6,881 nucleotides of DNA, taken from Planctomycetota bacterium. GTDB taxonomy: Bacteria; Planctomycetota; Phycisphaerae; WQYP01. The stretch spans positions 1 to 6,881 of the forward strand of contig JAJYZY010000124.1 of the NCBI GenBank assembly GCA_021799715.1, written 5' to 3'. Each line of letters opens with the position of its first letter. Within the stretch, counting starts at the first letter, position 1. The notes beneath the pieces are model-generated. The model ran no database searches. It worked only from the letters and a program-made list of their open reading frames with translations, and was not told where the DNA came from. Made by a program: the position numbers and the translations under genes. This document shows, piece by piece, positions 1 to 4,256 of this stretch.

Positions 1-1442
<1,442 letters not shown>

Positions 1443-1450
1443 CGCAGATG

Positions 1451-1455
1451 CTCCT
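1451..1455 (-). promoter_or_regulatory. Ribosome binding site of the S9 peptidase gene
   Basis: The minus strand reads AGGAG here, 8 nt before the ATG at 1442. This near-ideal Shine-Dalgarno spacing fixes the start and places the Tat motif 25 residues into the protein. Confidence 0.75.
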
Positions 1456-1461
1456 GTTACG

Positions 1462-1491
1462 TTGCCTCCGCAGTGCAGGCTGCGGTATAAA
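1462..1491 (+). promoter_or_regulatory. Candidate sigma70 promoter for ogt
   Basis: TTGCCT (1462-1467) and TATAAA (1486-1491) are separated by 18 nt in the divergent intergenic region, a good match to -35 and -10 elements. Transcription would start near 1498, giving a leader of about 25 nt before the ATG at 1524. It would also leave the alternative ATG at 1497 at or before the transcript end. No operator-like palindrome was recognised. The prediction rests on consensus only. Confidence 0.45.
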
Positions 1492-1512
1492 CATATATGC
1501 GTAATCTAATGC

Positions 1513-1516
1513 GGAG
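1513..1516 (+). promoter_or_regulatory. Ribosome binding site deciding the ogt start
   Basis: GGAG lies 7 nt before the ATG at 1524. No comparable site precedes the in-frame ATG at 1497, so translation most likely begins at 1524. Confidence 0.65.
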
Positions 1517-1523
1517 TGAAAAT

Positions 1524-2117
1524 ATGTCCAACAACATCAGATTGGGTAACTGTTATTACACCATTTTCTCCACGCCCGCCGGCACTTGCGGATTACTCTG
1601 GCAGGAAAACGGGCAAGCTTCTCCACAGTTGTTACGCGTGTATCCGGCGTGCCCGAATTCCGCCATTCTGTTAAAAACACTTCGGAAAGAATATCCAAAT
1701 GCTGCGCCGTATATCGGAGACATCCCACCGTGGATTCACCGCGCGCAGAATTTTCTCCAAGCGTATTATTCCGGCGATGCAAGTAATTCCGTGAACGCGC
1801 AGCCGGATTGGCCTTGGCTGAAACGATTTCTCTTCTGGCAGGGACAGACCGCCTTTTCCCGCCGCGTGCTGGAGGCAACAATTAAAATTAAACGCGGCAC
1901 TACAATAAGCTATGGCGCTCTAGCTGGAAAAATTAAACGCCCCGGCGCAGCACGTGCCGTCGGCGGAGCTTTGGCCCGCAACCCCTGGCCGGTGCTGATT
2001 CCCTGTCACCGCGTGATCGGTTCCAACGGTGCCCTGACCGGCTTTTCCGGCTACGGCAAAATTGCCGCAAAAAAACAGATGCTCGCCCTTGAGCGCCCCA
2101 TACATCGCGGCGGCTAA
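1524..2117 (+). CDS. ogt: Methylated-DNA--protein-cysteine S-methyltransferase (Ogt/MGMT)
   Basis: This 197-aa protein is a cytoplasmic suicide DNA-repair enzyme. It moves the alkyl group from O6-alkylguanine (or O4-alkylthymine) onto its own cysteine. The active-site motif PCHRVIG is at residues 160-166, with acceptor Cys161. Before it lie SYGALA (about 129-134) and RAVGGALARNP, the helix-turn-helix region that carries the nucleotide-flipping arginine. After it come the TGFSGY segment and a C-terminal LALE whose glutamate is normally part of the active-site hydrogen-bond network. The N-terminal 90 or so residues match the variable alpha/beta domain of the family. The length is a little above the usual 160-180 aa. 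The start at 1524 is preferred over 1497 because of GGAG 7 nt upstream and the position of the predicted promoter; the longer form would add nine residues. The gene looks monocistronic: the next plus-strand gene begins more than 500 bp away. All visible key residues are intact. Confidence 0.95.
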   Translation: MSNNIRLGNCYYTIFSTPAGTCGLLWQENGQASPQLLRVYPACPNSAILLKTLRKEYPNAAPYIGDIPPWIHRAQNFLQAYYSGDASNSVNAQPDWPWLKRFLFWQGQTAFSRRVLEATIKIKRGTTISYGALAGKIKRPGAARAVGGALARNPWPVLIPCHRVIGSNGALTGFSGYGKIAAKKQMLALERPIHRGG

Positions 2118-2128
2118 CAAAACGCCGG

Positions 2129-2202
2129 CACCCTGTCACACCAAGGTTTCAGGGTGGGGACTCCGTCCAGCCAAAACCACCCGCAGCCACGCGACCTTGG
2201 TG
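2129..2202 (+). repeat. Nested, mutually exclusive inverted repeats downstream of ogt
   Basis: Three perfect pairings overlap here. CACCCTG (2129-2135) can pair with CAGGGTG (2150-2156). GGGTGG (2152-2157) can instead pair with CCACCC (2177-2182). CACCAAGGT (2139-2147) can pair with ACCTTGGTG (2194-2202), enclosing the second stem. The first pairing competes with the other two. The element starts 12 nt after the ogt stop, so it could shape the 3' end of the mRNA. There is no U-run after it, and it matches no riboswitch class I recognise. Confidence 0.45.
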
Positions 2203-2238
2203 CCTTATGGTCGTTTAGTATTCAGCGAGCGGAAGGCG

Positions 2239-2297
2239 ACTATGGGTTACGGGCGACAGATCACGGACGGCAATGTAACGAATAACGAATAACCGGG
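2239..2297 (+). repeat. Degenerate 7-bp phased tandem repeat
   Basis: Consecutive heptads read ACTATGG, GTTACGG, GCGACAG, ATCACGG (2239-2266). A 10-nt break follows, then AACGAAT, AACGAAT, AACCGGG (2277-2297). An AC-purine core recurs every 7 bp. It is non-coding simple sequence; two heptads are identical and the others have diverged. Confidence 0.5.
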
Positions 2298-2384
2298 GAG
2301 AGCATTTGGAATTTGTCCTCGACGGGGGCGGGAGGTTTGGGGTTGGCGGTAAATGGCGTATTGATCGGTTAATTTGCGGCTGGC

Positions 2385-2417
2385 GGGTTTGCGGGTTGGG
2401 GCGTGGCGGGGGGAGGG
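2385..2417 (+). other. G-quadruplex-forming motif
   Basis: Five runs of three or more G lie on the plus strand (2385-2387, 2393-2395, 2398-2401, 2408-2413, 2415-2417), with loops of 5, 2, 6 and 1 nt. This satisfies the usual G3+N1-7 pattern. A weaker G-rich tract with three such runs is at 2324-2342. The motif lies about 230 bp upstream of the WXG-like gene and directly beside the hairpin element. The motif is seen; formation and role in the cell are not shown. Confidence 0.5.
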
Positions 2418-2431
2418 TAGGTGCATACGCT

Positions 2432-2552
2432 TGGGCGTGGCAATAGTTTCGGGGAGGCGGCGAGATCGCGGGCATAAATGCCGGCGCTAAGAGAATGCTT
2501 GGCCTGGGAAACTCGCATCGCGGATGCCCGCCCGGAATTATTGCCACGCCCA
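2432..2552. repeat. About 120-nt hairpin element with 22-bp terminal inverted arms
   Basis: Positions 2432-2453 pair with 2531-2552 over 22 bp with no bulge: 20 Watson-Crick pairs and two G-T positions. The outer 14 pairs are perfect. Inside, GCGGGCAT (2468-2475) pairs with ATGCCCGC (2524-2531), and a small GCATC-GCG-GATGC hairpin (2515-2527) is an alternative. The two G-T pairs would be tolerated in RNA but are mismatches in a DNA inverted repeat, which slightly favours a transcribed structure. A 9-bp piece of the left arm (GGGCGTGGC) is also repeated at 2399-2407. It could be a structured RNA, a miniature mobile or REP-like repeat, or a bidirectional terminator without a T-tract. No flanking target duplication was seen. 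Confidence 0.6.
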
Positions 2553-2632
2553 TCCCCTAACCAGCGGCGAAACTCCTTGGTGTCTGCTGGTTTCAATGGT
2601 AAGCTATGGCCAAGTTGATTGGCGGCATACAC

Positions 2633-2636
2633 GGAG
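2633..2636 (+). promoter_or_regulatory. Ribosome binding site deciding the start of the first operon gene
   Basis: GGAG lies 9 nt before the ATG at 2646. It directly abuts the ATG at 2637, which is too close for that codon to be used. The start at 2646 is therefore preferred over 2637 and over an upstream TTG at 2619. Confidence 0.6.
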
Positions 2637-2645
2637 ATGAATCGT

Positions 2646-2918
2646 ATGGCCAAAGCGAGTGTTGATCCGGCGGAGTTGCGGCGGTTTGCCCAGGGGCTGA
2701 TGCAGTTTAATAATGATCTGGAAGGGCTTATGTCGGGATTAAATTCCCGGCTGCGGTCTCTGGAATCAAGCTGGCGCGATCAGGAGCAGCAAAAGTTTGC
2801 CGAAACTTTTGATCAGGCGGCGCAGTATCTGGGGAAGTTCATGGAATCATCGACCGAGCACGCCAAGGTTTTGATGAAGAAAGCGCAGCATATAGAAAAA
2901 TACCTTAACGAGCGATAG
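2646..2918 (+). CDS. WXG100-like small helical-hairpin protein (WxD variant)
   Basis: The protein is 90 aa, close to the typical 100 aa of WXG100/ESAT-6 family proteins, and is predicted all-helical. Two amphipathic helices (about 8-38 and 48-86) flank a turn at S41-S-W-R-D45. The W-x-D triplet stands where the family has W-x-G. The aromatic residues F51 and F55 after the turn, and the lack of signal peptide, membrane segment or cysteine, fit the family. WXG100 proteins form dimeric four-helix bundles exported by type VII secretion through an FtsK/SpoIIIE motor; the motor-like gene three positions downstream supports this assignment. The recognisable type-VII export signal YxxxD/E after the second helix is absent (the C-terminus is EKYLNER, too close to the end). 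The gene leads a same-strand operon and stops 9 nt before the next ATG. Family call is from pattern and context; substrate versus structural partner is undetermined. Confidence 0.75.
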   Translation: MAKASVDPAELRRFAQGLMQFNNDLEGLMSGLNSRLRSLESSWRDQEQQKFAETFDQAAQYLGKFMESSTEHAKVLMKKAQHIEKYLNER

Positions 2919-2927
2919 GACTGCATC

Positions 2928-3959
2928 ATGGCCGAGAGCGCTCGGGTTGAATCTGTGGATTTGCTGGTCGGCTTCCAGGCGGTGCTCTGGAAGTTTCAGG
3001 CGGCAGCCAACGCCGCCATGGAAGATGCGGACTCCGAATTGCGTCGCACCATGCTCTGGCTGGAAATTGAGCAGGAAAACTTCTGGAAAGATCAAACACG
3101 CAAACGCCAAACCGCCGTTGAACGGGCCAAGGAGGCGGTCCGTATGAAGAAACTTTTCCGGGATCATTCCGGAAAACCGTTATCCGCCATTGAGGAGCAA
3201 AAAGAATTACAACGTGCCATGGTCCGATTGACCGAGGCCGAGCAAAAATTGGCCAATGTGCGGCGCTGGACACGGGCCTTACAAAAAGAAGTGGAATTAT
3301 ATAAAGGTTCGGTACAGCGCCTTGCGACAAGCGTGGAATCTCTGGTGCCGGCGGGCGTAACGCATCTGGAACGGCTTGTCGCGGAATTGCAGGCATACGC
3401 TTCCATTGCAAGCCCCGGCGGTGTAAGTTCGGAAAACGCCGGGCCGTTTACGTCCGGCTCCCCGGCGGCGGAGGGTGCGGTTATGTCGCGTGGCGCGCCG
3501 GGGTCCAAAGAGCCAACCCCACAACGCCTTGAAAGCGAACCCTTGCTTCCCAGTTCCGAAGAACGCCGCATTGCGGCACCGCAAAACCAGTGGCCTTTTA
3601 CTGCGCCGACGTTAACTGATTCGCAGCTTAGTGCCATTGAACCTCTCACCGGTGAGGACCCGACATTACGCCCTGAAGCGAAGATAACTTTCGCCGAGTC
3701 AACTGATAACCAACCGTGCTTGCTGACGCTACGTCGCACAGAGCCGTTATCACCTGAAGACACAGGCTGGTGCCTTATGCCACTGGGTAAGGCCCATGGC
3801 CCATGGCGGTCGATTACGGTGGCTGATATTGCACAAAAAAGTCCGGAGTGGCTAAAAATTCTGAAACTCCCGGTGGGTTTTTCTGTTATATTGGATTTGC
3901 AGGGCAGTGCAGAGATTAAGGACCCCCAGGGGCGAGATGTCGGCACGCAGCGAAAGTAA
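2928..3959 (+). CDS. Coiled-coil protein with a distinct C-terminal domain, WXG/FtsK operon
   Basis: This 343-aa protein has no signal peptide or membrane segment. Residues 1-160 are almost entirely helical and highly charged, with a long coiled-coil stretch around 45-135 and several conserved-looking tryptophans (W21, W44, W53, W114). Residues 162-225 are a Gly/Ser/Pro/Ala-rich flexible linker. Residues about 250-335 look like a compact alpha/beta domain containing DTGWCLMPLG (278-287) and a later LPVGFSVILD. The D-x-GW plus later L-P-x-G layout weakly recalls the DUF2185/Imm33 immunity-type fold, but this comes from memory of the pattern and needs a profile search. The start has AGGA 7 nt upstream and follows the previous stop by 9 nt, implying translational coupling. 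By position it is likely a dedicated partner of the small WXG-like proteins or an accessory subunit of the motor. The gene itself was not recognised as a named family. Confidence 0.75.
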   Translation: MAESARVESVDLLVGFQAVLWKFQAAANAAMEDADSELRRTMLWLEIEQENFWKDQTRKRQTAVERAKEAVRMKKLFRDHSGKPLSAIEEQKELQRAMVRLTEAEQKLANVRRWTRALQKEVELYKGSVQRLATSVESLVPAGVTHLERLVAELQAYASIASPGGVSSENAGPFTSGSPAAEGAVMSRGAPGSKEPTPQRLESEPLLPSSEERRIAAPQNQWPFTAPTLTDSQLSAIEPLTGEDPTLRPEAKITFAESTDNQPCLLTLRRTEPLSPEDTGWCLMPLGKAHGPWRSITVADIAQKSPEWLKILKLPVGFSVILDLQGSAEIKDPQGRDVGTQRK

Positions 3960-4019
3960 ACGTACCAGCCTGTCGCTGCGAGGTTCAAAAATGGTGCAAG
4001 AAAAAGGGCGGGCTTGTTT

Positions 4020-4232
4020 ATGGGTGTTTATGAAGGTCGCGGGCAATTGGCCAAGGCATTGAATCACCTCCAGCTAAGCTGGGAGGAAGTGAAGTTTGGC
4101 TGGAATGATGCCGCCAGCGCCCGCTTTGAGAAAAAATTTCTTGAACCCTTGGCTACCGACCTGCACGCGGCCGCCAACGCCATGGAACATATCGCCATGG
4201 TGCTTACGCAGGTGCGGCGCGATTGTCAGTAA
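4020..4232 (+). CDS. Second small WXG-like protein (WxD variant)
   Basis: The protein is 70 aa, helical and without signal or membrane segments. It contains W21-E-E-V-K-F-G-W28-N-D30, followed by a charged helix with F36 and F40 and then a hydrophobic helix ending in RRDCQ. W28-N-D30 occupies the place of the WXG turn, echoing W-R-D in the first operon gene. The first helix is unusually short (about 8-20), so this looks like a trimmed WXG hairpin. The ATG at 4020 is preferred; an in-frame TTG at 4014 would add two residues. The Shine-Dalgarno is mediocre (AGGG about 11 nt upstream). It lies 60 nt after the previous gene and 24 nt before the ATPase gene. Pairing two different small WXG-like proteins in one operon suggests a heterodimer, as with EsxA/EsxB, but that is inference. 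Confidence 0.65.
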   Translation: MGVYEGRGQLAKALNHLQLSWEEVKFGWNDAASARFEKKFLEPLATDLHAAANAMEHIAMVLTQVRRDCQ

Positions 4233-4256
4233 ACCATCGGCGAGGCATTCAAAACT

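Larger units (their letters stand above)
2118..2645. other. Long structured intergenic region without a credible gene
   Basis: This 528-bp gap separates ogt from the WXG/FtsK operon. Reading frames exist on both strands, but they translate to proline- and arginine-rich low-complexity sequence, lack good ribosome binding sites and cross the inverted repeats, so none is called. In order it contains short competing inverted repeats (2129-2202), a 7-bp phased repeat (2239-2297), a G-rich plus strand (about 2294-2420), a long hairpin element (2432-2552), and about 90 bp that should hold the operon promoter. In that last part TTGGTG (2577-2582) and TAAGCT (2600-2605), 17 nt apart, are only a weak promoter candidate. 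No T-tract follows any hairpin, so no standard intrinsic terminator was found for ogt. Confidence 0.7.

Noticed and set aside
2129..2210. Intrinsic terminator for ogt
   Set aside because: Stems are present, but no T-rich tract follows and the longest stem encloses a large loop, so a standard rho-independent terminator cannot be claimed.
2062..2292. 76-codon plus-strand frame overlapping the end of ogt
   Set aside because: It overlaps the conserved C-terminus of ogt in another frame and ends inside the heptad repeat; no domain or start signal supports it.
2432..2552. Insertion sequence remnant or CRISPR repeat
   Set aside because: There is no transposase frame, no flanking direct duplication and only one copy of the inverted arms in the window; nothing resembles regularly spaced repeats.
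2215..2653. Minus-strand frames of 94 and 112 codons in the intergenic region
   Set aside because: They translate to proline- and arginine-rich low-complexity sequence imposed by the G-rich plus strand, span both hairpin arms, and have no family resemblance or clear ribosome binding site.
3164..3988. Long 274-codon reading frame on the minus strand opposite the coiled-coil gene
   Set aside because: It is entirely antisense to a well-supported gene with a ribosome binding site and operon spacing; its translation is Ser/Arg/Cys-rich with no recognisable domain.
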